Below, piece after piece: positions 7,122-14,479 of a stretch of DNA of 16,283 nt (positions are counted from its first letter, which is position 1; each line of letters opens with the position of its first letter). The notes below the pieces were generated by a model. The model saw nothing but the letters and a program-made list of their open reading frames with translations, was not told where the DNA came from and ran no database searches. The DNA lies in the NCBI GenBank assembly GCA_021157745.1, contig JAGGWA010000043.1, positions 1 through 16,283 of the forward strand, given 5' to 3'. Source of the DNA: Thermoplasmata archaeon (lineage in GTDB: Archaea > Thermoplasmatota > E2 > UBA202 > JdFR-43). The position numbers were made by a program, and so were the translations under genes.

Positions 7122-7153
7122 TTTATATAGGGAAAAAGCCTTTTTCTGATATC
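7122..7153 (+). promoter_or_regulatory. Promoter of the Tes-like gene with a candidate operator
   Basis: TTTATATA (7122-7129) is a good archaeal TATA box about 25-28 nt upstream of ATG 7154. Between box and start is GAAAAAGCCTTTTTC (7132-7146), palindromic except at its central base. A protein bound there would block polymerase. Its T-run could instead be the purM terminator. Confidence 0.5.
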
Positions 7154-8830
7154 ATGATGGTTGAAGAAATTGCTGAAAAAGAAAATTTTAAAGTGCTTGA
7201 AGTAACAAAAAGCGTTGATGAGCGAACAATTGGTGATGGCAAGATACCAAAAACAATAAATGCTGCCTATGTGGAGAAAAATGGAGTCGTGTATCTTTTG
7301 AAAGAAAGTGGGACGATAGAAAGAATAGGAAGCCTTGAATATTGGAATCAGATTAAAAAATTTGAGGCAAAAGAGAATTATGTTGCCAAGCTAAATACCA
7401 AAATAAAGCATAAGCTTGATTTGGCAAGCTGCGGATTGTGCGACATGCATAAAAATTCTACTGCCTTACTCAACATTGTAGCCACAAATAGATGCGATTT
7501 GAGATGCTGGTACTGCTTTTTTTACGAGGAAAAAGCTGGATTTGTTTATGAGCCGAGCATAGAGGAAATAAAAAAGCAGATAGAAGTGGCAAGAGATATG
7601 AATGGTTATACGCCACCGATTCAGATAACAGGAGGAGAGCCTTCATTAAGGCATGATTTGCATAAAATAATAAAAGTGGGTAAAGAACTTGGCTCACCTC
7701 ATATCCAGCTCAATACAAATTCTGTCTCACTCGGCATACAATATTTTGAAGAGCCGGAAAAAGCTGTTGCAAGAGTGAAAAAATGGAAGGAAGCTGGATT
7801 GAATACGATATATACATCTTTCGATGGAGTGACAGATAAGCCAAATAGCAACATAAAAAATCATTATGAATTTCCATTTGCTCTGGAAGCATATTATAAT
7901 GGTGGAGTGAAAAGCATTGTTCTTGTTCCAACTGTAAGCCAGCTGAATTTGAAGGAGATGCCTGCCGTTGTTAAATTTGCCATAAATAATGTGGAGAAGG
8001 GAATAAAAGGCGTCAACTTTCAGCCTATATCGCTTGTGGGCTTCATAAAGAAGGGAGATAGAGAGAAGCTCAGGGTCGTGCAGTCAGATATAGTTTATGA
8101 GCTTGAAAAGGAGTTTGGTATAGGAATGGATGCGTGGTATCCTGTGCCAACCGTCGCTGCCCTAGCCGATATCATTGGAAAAGAACCGCATGTGCACTTT
8201 TATAACAACGAAAAATGCGGCATAGCCACCTACGCCTATATCGATGCTGAAAAGAGAAAGATGCATGCGATAACAGAATTCATAGATGTTGATAGATTTA
8301 TCATGGACATAATTGAAATGCATGGTAGCAAGCTTAAGAAAGCTTTATTTGGAGCAAAGCTGATACCGACAGCCATAAAATATGGCAGCCTCCGCAAGGC
8401 GCTGGCGGAAAAGCTTAAAGGTTATATCCTGCAAGATGAGCTTCCGAATGGTGTTAAAATATCTGACTTGCTTGAGGAGATAATTGAGAAAGGAAACTAC
8501 AAGGCTTTAGGAGCATTTCATCAGTATTTCCTTTTCTTTGGCATGATGCATTTCCAAGATTATTATAATTATGATGTCAACAGGGTGCAGAGATGCAGCA
8601 TACATTATGCAGCAGGGAAGCGTATAATCCCATTCTGCACATACAATGTATTTCCAAGTATACATCGAGATAGATTTTTGAAGCTTAACAGGATCAAAGG
8701 AAAAGAAGCAGAAAAGCTAATGGAAGAATCTAAGAAAGCGAAGGAAAAAGTAATTGAGTTTAGGGAGAGGAAGGATGAAATTGTTGCATCGCCAATCTAC
8801 AAAAATGCTTACAGAAACTTAGGCAAATAA
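7154..8830 (+). CDS. tes: Tetraether lipid synthase (Tes)-like radical SAM protein
   Basis: The 558-residue protein has the radical SAM cluster motif TNRCDLRCWYC (111-121; C114, C118, C121) followed by FFYEEKAGFVYEP, and the SAM-binding QITGGEPSLR (157-166). Additional cysteines are CGLC (93-96) before the core, CGIATY (355-360), and C481 and C495 near the C-terminus (RCSIHYA, IPFCTYN). This layout, with extra cysteine sites around a CxxxCWYC core, matches the archaeal family that includes the Methanocaldococcus enzyme Tes, which couples two archaeol chains into membrane-spanning GDGT/caldarchaeol lipids at the membrane. Family assignment is from recognised motifs; exact substrate is inferred. 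MM at the start leaves ATG 7154 or 7157 possible. It is monocistronic, about 65 nt after purM and followed by a secreted protein gene. Confidence 0.83.
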   Translation: MMVEEIAEKENFKVLEVTKSVDERTIGDGKIPKTINAAYVEKNGVVYLLKESGTIERIGSLEYWNQIKKFEAKENYVAKLNTKIKHKLDLASCGLCDMHKNSTALLNIVATNRCDLRCWYCFFYEEKAGFVYEPSIEEIKKQIEVARDMNGYTPPIQITGGEPSLRHDLHKIIKVGKELGSPHIQLNTNSVSLGIQYFEEPEKAVARVKKWKEAGLNTIYTSFDGVTDKPNSNIKNHYEFPFALEAYYNGGVKSIVLVPTVSQLNLKEMPAVVKFAINNVEKGIKGVNFQPISLVGFIKKGDREKLRVVQSDIVYELEKEFGIGMDAWYPVPTVAALADIIGKEPHVHFYNNEKCGIATYAYIDAEKRKMHAITEFIDVDRFIMDIIEMHGSKLKKALFGAKLIPTAIKYGSLRKALAEKLKGYILQDELPNGVKISDLLEEIIEKGNYKALGAFHQYFLFFGMMHFQDYYNYDVNRVQRCSIHYAAGKRIIPFCTYNVFPSIHRDRFLKLNRIKGKEAEKLMEESKKAKEKVIEFRERKDEIVASPIYKNAYRNLGK

Positions 8831-8864
8831 TTTAAATGGCTGAAATATTTAGGATGTGGTAAAA
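8829..8864 (+). promoter_or_regulatory. Promoter of the NosD/Ig-like protein gene
   Basis: ATTTAAATGG (8829-8838) overlaps the tes stop codon and is about 25 nt upstream of a start point near 8858, leaving a leader of a few nt before ATG 8865. GTG 8856 would sit at or before this start point. Confidence 0.4.
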
Positions 8865-11006
8865 ATGAAGAAATTCGCTTTAATTATATCTCTGGCAATA
8901 ATATCTGTTTACGCTATAGGAAATTTTCATGTTGGTAATGATGATAGTGTTCAGGAAGCAATAGACAATGCTAGCAATGGCGAGATAATTTTTGTGGAAG
9001 GCTGGCATAATGAGACGATAATCGTAAACAAAAGTATAAAAATAGAAGGTGTGCACGATGCATTCATAGAAAAAATAATTGTGGAGAGCAATAATGTAAC
9101 AATAGATAACATTTCTTCATATAGCATCGTTGTTAACGGAAGCAATTGCACCATTTCAAATTGTAACATTTCTTCATATGGTATAGTTGTTAACGGAAGC
9201 AATTGCACAATCTACCACAATTTCATTTCAAATTGCTCGGCAGCATTGTCCATAAAAGGAAATGATAATGTTGTTTATCAGAATGGATTTTTCAACAACG
9301 ATTATGGCATCGTCGCCAACTACAGCAACAATACCATATATCACAATAACTTTATAGGCAATACAATAAATGCGATTGAAAAGGGTAATAACAGATGGTA
9401 TAGCGAGGAATTGCAGGAAGGAAATTACTGGGATGATTACAATGGAAGCGATGCTGACAGCAATGGAATTGGAGATACACCATATCAAATAAATGGAAGT
9501 AGCGATATCTATCCTTTGATGAATGAATATGATATATATCCTCCTGTTACACAGGCAAATGCATCAATTATAAATGGAAGTATTGGAAACGATGACTGGT
9601 ATATTGGCAATGTTAGCTTAACATTTAATATAATTGATGATAATCCAAACAATACCTTCTATTGTATAAATAACGGAAGCTGGATTGTTTATGAAGATCC
9701 AATTAGTTTTACGGAAGATGGAATATACTTCGTTGAATTTTACAGTGTAGATTTAAATCATAATTATGAGACGGTGAAAAACATTACAATAAAAATTGAT
9801 AAAACGAAGCCCGAGATAAATTACACCATATTTCCTCCTCAACCAGATGGAAAGAATGGATGGTATAATACAAGTGTTGAAATTTCTTTGAGCGCATACG
9901 ATGACTTTCTCGATGCTTTGTATTATAAAATAGATAATGGAACATGGCAGCCTTATGAAGGCTATCCAATATTGCCAGATGGAATACATACCATATTTTT
10001 CAAAGCTGTTGATAAAGCTGGAAATGATGCCATTGATAACATAACTTTGAAAATAGATAAAGAGCCACCATCCATTTCAATAGAACAACCAAATGGAAGT
10101 TTCGTTAAAGGTTTATATGAAATTAAATACAATGCAAGCGATGAAGTAGATGAGAACCTAAGCAGGAACATATCCATATATTATTCATATGATAATGGTA
10201 GCCACTGGGAAACTATTGCATCAAATTTGAATAATACCGGCAGCTATTTATGGAATACACACCTTTTCAATGATTCAGCCAATGCCATAATAAAGATGGT
10301 GGCGATAGACGATGCAGGAAATGTTGGCGAGGCATATTCAAATAAATTTATTCTTGATAACAATCCTCCAAGAATAAATATAACCTCTCCAAAAGAGGGA
10401 GAGACATTCGGAGATAATGAGACGATAGAAATAACATGGGAAGCCTACGATACTGTAGATGAAGATTTGAATGGAGACATATACATATTCTATTATTTTG
10501 ATGGAGAATGGTATTATGTGCCGAATGGAAATGGCACGAATAACGATGGAGAGCTTGCTTTCTCCACTTCTGGACTCGATGACGGCGAGTATAAAATAAA
10601 GATAATGGCGGTGGATGATGCAGGAAATGTAGGGATAAGCACAACAGGAAATTTCACGATAGACAGGACGCCGCCATCCATTTATGTAACTAGGCCGTTA
10701 AAAGGATTCATGTATATCAACATACTGGGGCGGGAGATGCTGCCACCGATTCCGCTGCCGAGTGTCGTTTACAATGTTATTGTTGTTGGGAAAATAACGG
10801 TTGAGATAGAGGCATCTGATAAGCTATCTGGAATACAGCATGTTGTTGTGTCCACAGATGAGCTGAATGGAATTACGGTTGATAAGCCATATACATGGGT
10901 ATGGGACCCAAGCTTAGGGGTGCATTGGTTAAAAGTCACAGCATGGGACAATGCTGGAAACTCGAAATCATATGAGCTTGACAATATATTGTGCATAAAC
11001 ATATGA
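8865..11006 (+). CDS. Large secreted NosD-type beta-helix plus Ig-like surface protein
   Basis: The predicted protein has 713 residues from ATG 8865; GTG 8856 would add three. A signal peptide (MKKFALIISLAIISVYAIG) is followed by a right-handed beta-helix of NosD/CASH type (~residues 22-215). This has repeated strands such as VVNGSNCTI and the family's terminal signature GNYWDDYNGSDADSNGIGD and TPYQINGSSDIYPL. Next come about four Ig-like modules ending in motifs such as DDAGNVG, two of them opened by KIDKTKP or KIDKEPP. The C-terminal domain (GREMLPPIPLP, VIVVGKITVEI, PYTWVWDPSLG) is shared with the PKD protein at 2481-3677. By eye there are over thirty N-x-S/T sequons, consistent with heavy N-glycosylation. 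It has no C-terminal membrane anchor. A cell-surface or carbohydrate-related role is inferred. Confidence 0.87.
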   Translation: MKKFALIISLAIISVYAIGNFHVGNDDSVQEAIDNASNGEIIFVEGWHNETIIVNKSIKIEGVHDAFIEKIIVESNNVTIDNISSYSIVVNGSNCTISNCNISSYGIVVNGSNCTIYHNFISNCSAALSIKGNDNVVYQNGFFNNDYGIVANYSNNTIYHNNFIGNTINAIEKGNNRWYSEELQEGNYWDDYNGSDADSNGIGDTPYQINGSSDIYPLMNEYDIYPPVTQANASIINGSIGNDDWYIGNVSLTFNIIDDNPNNTFYCINNGSWIVYEDPISFTEDGIYFVEFYSVDLNHNYETVKNITIKIDKTKPEINYTIFPPQPDGKNGWYNTSVEISLSAYDDFLDALYYKIDNGTWQPYEGYPILPDGIHTIFFKAVDKAGNDAIDNITLKIDKEPPSISIEQPNGSFVKGLYEIKYNASDEVDENLSRNISIYYSYDNGSHWETIASNLNNTGSYLWNTHLFNDSANAIIKMVAIDDAGNVGEAYSNKFILDNNPPRINITSPKEGETFGDNETIEITWEAYDTVDEDLNGDIYIFYYFDGEWYYVPNGNGTNNDGELAFSTSGLDDGEYKIKIMAVDDAGNVGISTTGNFTIDRTPPSIYVTRPLKGFMYINILGREMLPPIPLPSVVYNVIVVGKITVEIEASDKLSGIQHVVVSTDELNGITVDKPYTWVWDPSLGVHWLKVTAWDNAGNSKSYELDNILCINI
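9108..9212 (+). repeat. In-frame tandem duplication, 57-bp period, in the beta-helix
   Basis: Two nearly identical copies lie head to tail (9108-9164 and 9165 to about 9212). They share AACATTTCTTCATAT and TTGTTAACGGAAGCAATTGC and differ at a few bases. The period is 19 codons, close to one beta-helix coil, and the frame is kept, so it looks like a recent coil duplication in the protein. Confidence 0.8.
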
Positions 11007-11010
11007 TGAC

Positions 11011-11790
11011 ATGCCCCATAACAGGAGTAAGGAAGAATTCCATGATTTCGTGAGGAAGCTTGAGCAACAGGCATTGGAAACAGCTGAAGAGAGGCATCCA
11101 ATATACATAAAAGCTGGTTTGAAAGATGCTCGCCTTGTATTGGATGTTGGTTGTGGCTCTGGAGTTGTAACAAAAGATGTTGCAATGCATACAAATGGCT
11201 ATGTAATAGCTCTGGATGATTCCCCAGATATGCTTGAAGTGGCGAAACAGGTACTGCATGGAATGGATGTTGAAATAGTTGTTGGCGATGCCCATATGCT
11301 TCCTTTCGCCGATAACACTTTCGATATTGCAATATGCAATCTTTTTTTAATGTGGGTTAAAGATCCTCAAAAAGTTGTGAATGAGATGGCTCGTGTTATC
11401 AAACATGGAGGAAAAGTTGTGGCAACGCTTGAACCAGATTTTGGAGCAAAGATACACTGGCCCCCTTATCCGAAAGTGGATGAAATTTTTGCAGGAAAGG
11501 CAATAAGAAATAGAGGGGGCGATCCCTATATTGGAAGAAAGTTGAGAATGCTTTTCGTCAGAGCTGGACTGGAAACAGAGGTAGGAATAGGAAATAAAAG
11601 AATATGGAGTTGTGAAGAGGATAAAGCATCCTATATAAGGGCGAGAGATTTTTATTGGAAAGTTTTGAGGAGAGAAGGGCTAAGCGAGGAAGAAATAAAA
11701 GACTGGGAGGAAAAGCATCTGAAATCTATAGAGGAAGGTATAGAATTCAATTTTTTCCCTCAATTCTATGCCATTGGAATAAAACCTTAA
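11011..11790 (+). CDS. Class I SAM-dependent methyltransferase
   Basis: The 259-residue protein has the Rossmann-fold methyltransferase motifs: VLDVGCGSG (43-51, motif I, SAM binding), VIALDDSPDML (acidic residue for the SAM ribose), VVGDAHMLPFADNTFDIAIC (motifs II-III) and ARVIKHGGKVVATLEP. This is the UbiE/Methyltransf_11 type; the substrate cannot be told, and quinone, lipid, tRNA or small-molecule acceptors are all possible. The C-terminal ~110 residues are charged and helical. The start lies 4 nt after the previous stop with no SD. However, AATATATTG (10983-10991) is about 24 nt upstream of ATG 11011, so it may have its own leaderless promoter inside the end of the preceding gene. The 3' end overlaps the convergent ABC permease by 4 nt. 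Confidence 0.85.
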   Translation: MPHNRSKEEFHDFVRKLEQQALETAEERHPIYIKAGLKDARLVLDVGCGSGVVTKDVAMHTNGYVIALDDSPDMLEVAKQVLHGMDVEIVVGDAHMLPFADNTFDIAICNLFLMWVKDPQKVVNEMARVIKHGGKVVATLEPDFGAKIHWPPYPKVDEIFAGKAIRNRGGDPYIGRKLRMLFVRAGLETEVGIGNKRIWSCEEDKASYIRARDFYWKVLRREGLSEEEIKDWEEKHLKSIEEGIEFNFFPQFYAIGIKP

Positions 11791-12530
11791 CTCTTGCGGA
11801 ATAGATAGCCACCGAGCAATATGAATACTATGGAAAGGACAATCATCACCATCAAATCAATAACAACGTTGAATTCATTTATTCCTATGGCAAAATAACG
11901 CATTGCATCCACGCCATAAGTCAATGGATTCAATTTAACCCCTATCTTTAACCAAGATGGAAGCATTTTTGTTGGATAGAATGCTCCACTCAAAAATATC
12001 ATTGGCTGTATTAGAAAATTCATCACCATTTGAAATCCTTCCATACTCGTCATTTTACTCGCCACAGCCAGTCCAAATGAAACAAATGCTATGGAAACAA
12101 GAAACATTGTTAAAAGCATGCCCGGTATTGCTGCAACACCTTTGAAATTTACTCCCATTATAATGGCAAGAATAATTATTATCACGCCTTGTAAAATAGC
12201 TTGGGTTACACCGCCGAGCATCTTCCCAATCAATATGCTCTCCCTCTTTATTGGGGCAACCAGCATTTCTTTAAGGAAACCGAACTCGCGATCAAAGACA
12301 GTTGTTATTCCAGATATTGTGGAAGTAAAAACCATTGTCATTACAAGTATGCCAGGAGTGAGAAATGAAAGAAAATCTCCTTTGAATGGCATTTTAAATG
12401 CATTGTTGAAAGCGTTTCCAATTACACCAAGCCATAGCAATGGCATAACTATTGTTGTGACAAGCCTCACCTTCTGCCGCCATAATCTTATTAATTCCCT
12501 TAAATAAACTGCATACACATCACCCATCAT
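11787..12530 (-). CDS. ABC-2 type transporter permease
   Basis: The predicted protein has 247 residues with about six membrane segments (e.g. LVTTIVMPLLWLGVIG, AILQGVIIIILAIIMGV, MLLTMFLVSIAFVSFGLAV, LMVMIVLSIVFILLGGYLF). The ABC-2 signature region includes TSTISGITTVFDREFGFLKE and FLSGAFYP before the last segments. It is the membrane half of a DrrAB/NodJ-type exporter, probably for drugs, lipids or polyketide-like molecules. I chose ATG 12530 over 12545 because GGAGG (12539-12543) lies 8 nt before it and the ATG overlaps the ATPase TGA as ATGA, typical of translational coupling. ATG 12527 is also possible. The partner ATPase and a PadR regulator lie directly upstream in the same operon. Confidence 0.88.
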   Translation of the reverse strand: MMGDVYAVYLRELIRLWRQKVRLVTTIVMPLLWLGVIGNAFNNAFKMPFKGDFLSFLTPGILVMTMVFTSTISGITTVFDREFGFLKEMLVAPIKRESILIGKMLGGVTQAILQGVIIIILAIIMGVNFKGVAAIPGMLLTMFLVSIAFVSFGLAVASKMTSMEGFQMVMNFLIQPMIFLSGAFYPTKMLPSWLKIGVKLNPLTYGVDAMRYFAIGINEFNVVIDLMVMIVLSIVFILLGGYLFRKS

Positions 12531-13495
12531 CTTCTCATCCTCCATCTTCTTTTTATTGCTTCCATTTCATCTCCAGCCTCCTCCCTATATGCCTTGCCTG
12601 TATAATGAATGAAAACATCCTCCAAGCTTGGCTCCTTATACATTATGCTTTTTATTTCTATGCCTTTTGCAAGTGAAAATATCCTTGGTATTTCTTTTTC
12701 AGCTTTTTTTGCCTTTATTATTATCTCGTTATCGACAATCATAGCATTGAATCCATTTGAAGAAAGTATGGCAGCCATTTTGTCTGCATTGCTGCACTTT
12801 ATTTTTATAACATCTCCTCCTATCGAATCCTTCAGCTCCGATGGTGAGCCTAAAGCGACGATCTTTCCCCTATCGATTATAGCAACCCTGTCAGCAAGCT
12901 TGTCTGCCTCCTCCATATAATGCGTTGTTAGCAAAACCGTAACGCCCTCGTCGCGCAACTTTTCAATATAGTTCCAGATATGGCGACGTGTTTGAGGATC
13001 AAGCCCGAGAGTTGGCTCGTCCAGAAAAAGGATACGCGGCTTATGCATCAGCCCGCGAGCTATTTCAAGGCGGCGCCTCATGCCGCCGGAAAATGTTTTT
13101 ACCAGGCTATCTGCTCTTTCTCGCAACTCCACCATCTCCAAAACCTCTTCTATTCTCTTTTTTCTTTCATCCTTTTTCATGTGGTAAAGCCTGCCATGGA
13201 TATCGAGGTTTTCTCTTGCCGTTAAGCGATCATCAAGGCTTGGATCCTGAAAAACGATACCAATGCTATGCCTTACTTTTGCAGCCTGGGTTACGACATC
13301 ATAACCATTCACTCTTGCTTTTCCCTTCGTCGGTTTTAAAAGAGTGGCGAGAATGCTTATGGTCGTTGTTTTACCAGCTCCATTTGGGCCGAGCAATGAA
13401 AATATCTCTCCATATTCTATTTCCAATGAAATTCCATCCACAGCCCTTATTCCATCAAATTCTTTTATTAGCCCTTCTATTTCTATTGCTTTCAT
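12527..13495 (-). CDS. ABC transporter ATP-binding protein (DrrA-type)
   Basis: The 322-residue protein has all ABC ATPase motifs: Walker A GPNGAGKTT (~35-43), Q-loop GIVFQDPSLDDRLTARENL, signature FSGGMRRRLEIARGL (~134-148), Walker B ILFLDEPTLGLDP and H-loop LLTTHYMEEADKLADR. The C-terminal ~80 residues form the accessory domain seen in DrrA-type exporter ATPases, ending in EPSLEDVFIHYTGK. It would power the permease encoded next. The start is well supported by AGGAGG 7 nt before ATG 13495, and lies inside the padR coding region (41-nt overlap). The stop overlaps the permease start by 4 nt, so the three genes form one tightly coupled operon. The substrate is unknown. Confidence 0.94.
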   Translation of the reverse strand: MKAIEIEGLIKEFDGIRAVDGISLEIEYGEIFSLLGPNGAGKTTTISILATLLKPTKGKARVNGYDVVTQAAKVRHSIGIVFQDPSLDDRLTARENLDIHGRLYHMKKDERKKRIEEVLEMVELRERADSLVKTFSGGMRRRLEIARGLMHKPRILFLDEPTLGLDPQTRRHIWNYIEKLRDEGVTVLLTTHYMEEADKLADRVAIIDRGKIVALGSPSELKDSIGGDVIKIKCSNADKMAAILSSNGFNAMIVDNEIIIKAKKAEKEIPRIFSLAKGIEIKSIMYKEPSLEDVFIHYTGKAYREEAGDEMEAIKRRWRMRR

Positions 13496-13925
13496 TTTTC
13501 AGCCTCCTGTACAACTCATCCAAAATTTTATCGACTTTCCTTTCATCGATGCTTCCAATCATGAAAATGACCTTTTTGAATTTCTCATTTTTAAAAAAAT
13601 TTGCAATGCTTTTTAGCTCCTTATCATCAAAAATTTCTGCAGTAGCAGCAATGTGGGAATGCAATTTTTTGTAGAATTCATCCCTTATTTTCTCGATTCC
13701 ATCAAAAAATTTTCTTCCTTTATCGGAAAGAGAATATATGACCCGTCTCCCCTCTCTTTTTGATAAAATTATTCCTTCCTTTTCCATTGATTTAAGCAAC
13801 GGATATATGCTTCCTGCACTTGGCTTATATCCAAGTTTTTCATAGCATGCTTTCATTATTTGATAACCTGTTGATGGCTCGTTTGCAATCTGCTTCAGTA
13901 TAAACATCTTCAGTATAGCTTTCAT
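13455..13925 (-). CDS. PadR-family transcriptional regulator
   Basis: The 156-residue protein has the PadR winged helix-turn-helix in residues ~1-80: LKMFILKQIANEPSTGYQI, then KPSAGSIYPLLKSMEKEG (recognition helix), then the wing SKREGRRVIYSLSDKG. A helical C-terminal part (~90-156) probably dimerises. PadR proteins commonly repress neighbouring efflux transporter genes and release DNA on binding a drug-like ligand. This one is first in the operon with the ABC exporter genes. Its ATG lies about 28 nt from a minus-strand TATA box (13950-13957), and a perfect palindrome fills the space between. Autoregulation is therefore likely but inferred. The C-terminal tail is very basic (RNRRANKR), and its last 41 nt overlap the ATPase start. 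Confidence 0.92.
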   Translation of the reverse strand: MKAILKMFILKQIANEPSTGYQIMKACYEKLGYKPSAGSIYPLLKSMEKEGIILSKREGRRVIYSLSDKGRKFFDGIEKIRDEFYKKLHSHIAATAEIFDDKELKSIANFFKNEKFKKVIFMIGSIDERKVDKILDELYRRLKNESNRNRRANKRI

Positions 13926-13960
13926 ACTAAATCGATATATCGATTTAGATATATAAATTT
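13926..13960 (-). promoter_or_regulatory. Promoter and 22-bp palindromic operator of the padR-ABC operon
   Basis: The minus-strand TATA box TTTATATA spans 13950-13957. Bases 13927-13948 are a perfect palindrome whose half is CTAAATCGATA. It ends 1 nt before the padR ATG and covers the expected transcription start, the classic position for a repressor that blocks initiation. Confidence 0.75.
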
Positions 13961-13974
13961 TGAGGCATTACAAG

Positions 13975-14017
13975 TTTAGGCATACCAAAATATTTATATC
14001 TGCTTTTATTTAACAGT
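13975..14017 (+). promoter_or_regulatory. Promoter of dtxR-like gene with candidate iron box
   Basis: TTTATATC (13993-14000) is about 22 nt before the GTG start at 14018, implying leaderless transcription. TTTAGGCATACC (13975-13986) sits just upstream of the TATA box, where a bound repressor would block TBP/TFB. The same motif with one change precedes feoA. Confidence 0.55.
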
Positions 14018-14479
14018 GTGGAATTAAAAAGGAGAGAAGAGGATTATCTTGAGGCAATATATGAAATTTCAAAAAGAAAGGGAAAAGCGAGAACAACTGA
14101 TTTGGCAGAATATTTGGGAATAAAACCTGCAAGCGTTACAGAAATGTTGCAAAAGTTAGCTGCAAAAGGGTTGCTTGAATATCATCGCTATAGTGGCGTA
14201 GTATTAAGCAAGAAAGGAGAGGAAGTTGCTCTGTCAGTTAGAGAGAGGCACGATACAATAAGAGAGCTTTTGAAATATTTGCAGGTGCCTCCAGACATTG
14301 CTCAAAGAGATGCATGCATAATGGAACATAATCTCAGCCCTATAACAATAATACAGCTTAAAAAATTCATAAATTTCATAAAAAATTGCCCCAAGAATGC
14401 ACCGATATGGCTTGAGCATTTCAAGAAATACTCGGAGACGGGAGAATTTGATTGCGGCGAAGAATGCGAGAAAATTTAG
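14018..14479 (+). CDS. DtxR/MntR-family metal-dependent regulator
   Basis: The 153-residue protein starts at GTG 14018, fixed by the TATA spacing. Residues ~5-63 are the winged HTH (EDYLEAIYEIS, TTDLAEYLGIKPASVTEML). The dimerisation/metal domain follows, with H78 in SVRERHD and DACIMEHNLSP (C100, E103, H104). D9 and E12 lie where MntR has D8 and E11, while C100 matches DtxR C102, so the metal site mixes the two types. There is no C-terminal SH3-like domain. The tail ends in FDCGEECEKI with two extra cysteines. Placement before feoAB suggests Fe(II)-dependent repression of iron uptake, though Mn(II) sensing cannot be excluded. Its stop codon lies in the candidate operator of feoA. Confidence 0.92.
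   Translation: MELKRREEDYLEAIYEISKRKGKARTTDLAEYLGIKPASVTEMLQKLAAKGLLEYHRYSGVVLSKKGEEVALSVRERHDTIRELLKYLQVPPDIAQRDACIMEHNLSPITIIQLKKFINFIKNCPKNAPIWLEHFKKYSETGEFDCGEECEKI

Noticed and set aside
8856..8864. GTG 8856 as start of the NosD protein
   Set aside because: ATG 8865 starts a clean signal peptide and better fits the start point expected from the TATA box at 8829-8838.
9108..9212. Tandem repeat as a CRISPR or minisatellite
   Set aside because: There are only two copies with no spacers, and the unit is in frame and encodes one beta-helix coil.
10769..11332. Minus-strand open frame of 187 codons
   Set aside because: It is antisense to the NosD protein end and the methyltransferase, with His/Gln/Leu-rich composition typical of a shadow frame.
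12531..12545. ATG 12545 as permease start
   Set aside because: This ATG overlaps the GGAGG sequence that serves the ATG at 12530, which also overlaps the ATPase stop as ATGA.
12988..13674. Plus-strand open frame of 228 codons
   Set aside because: It lies entirely antisense to the ABC ATPase and padR genes, which have full family motifs; its translation is low-complexity.
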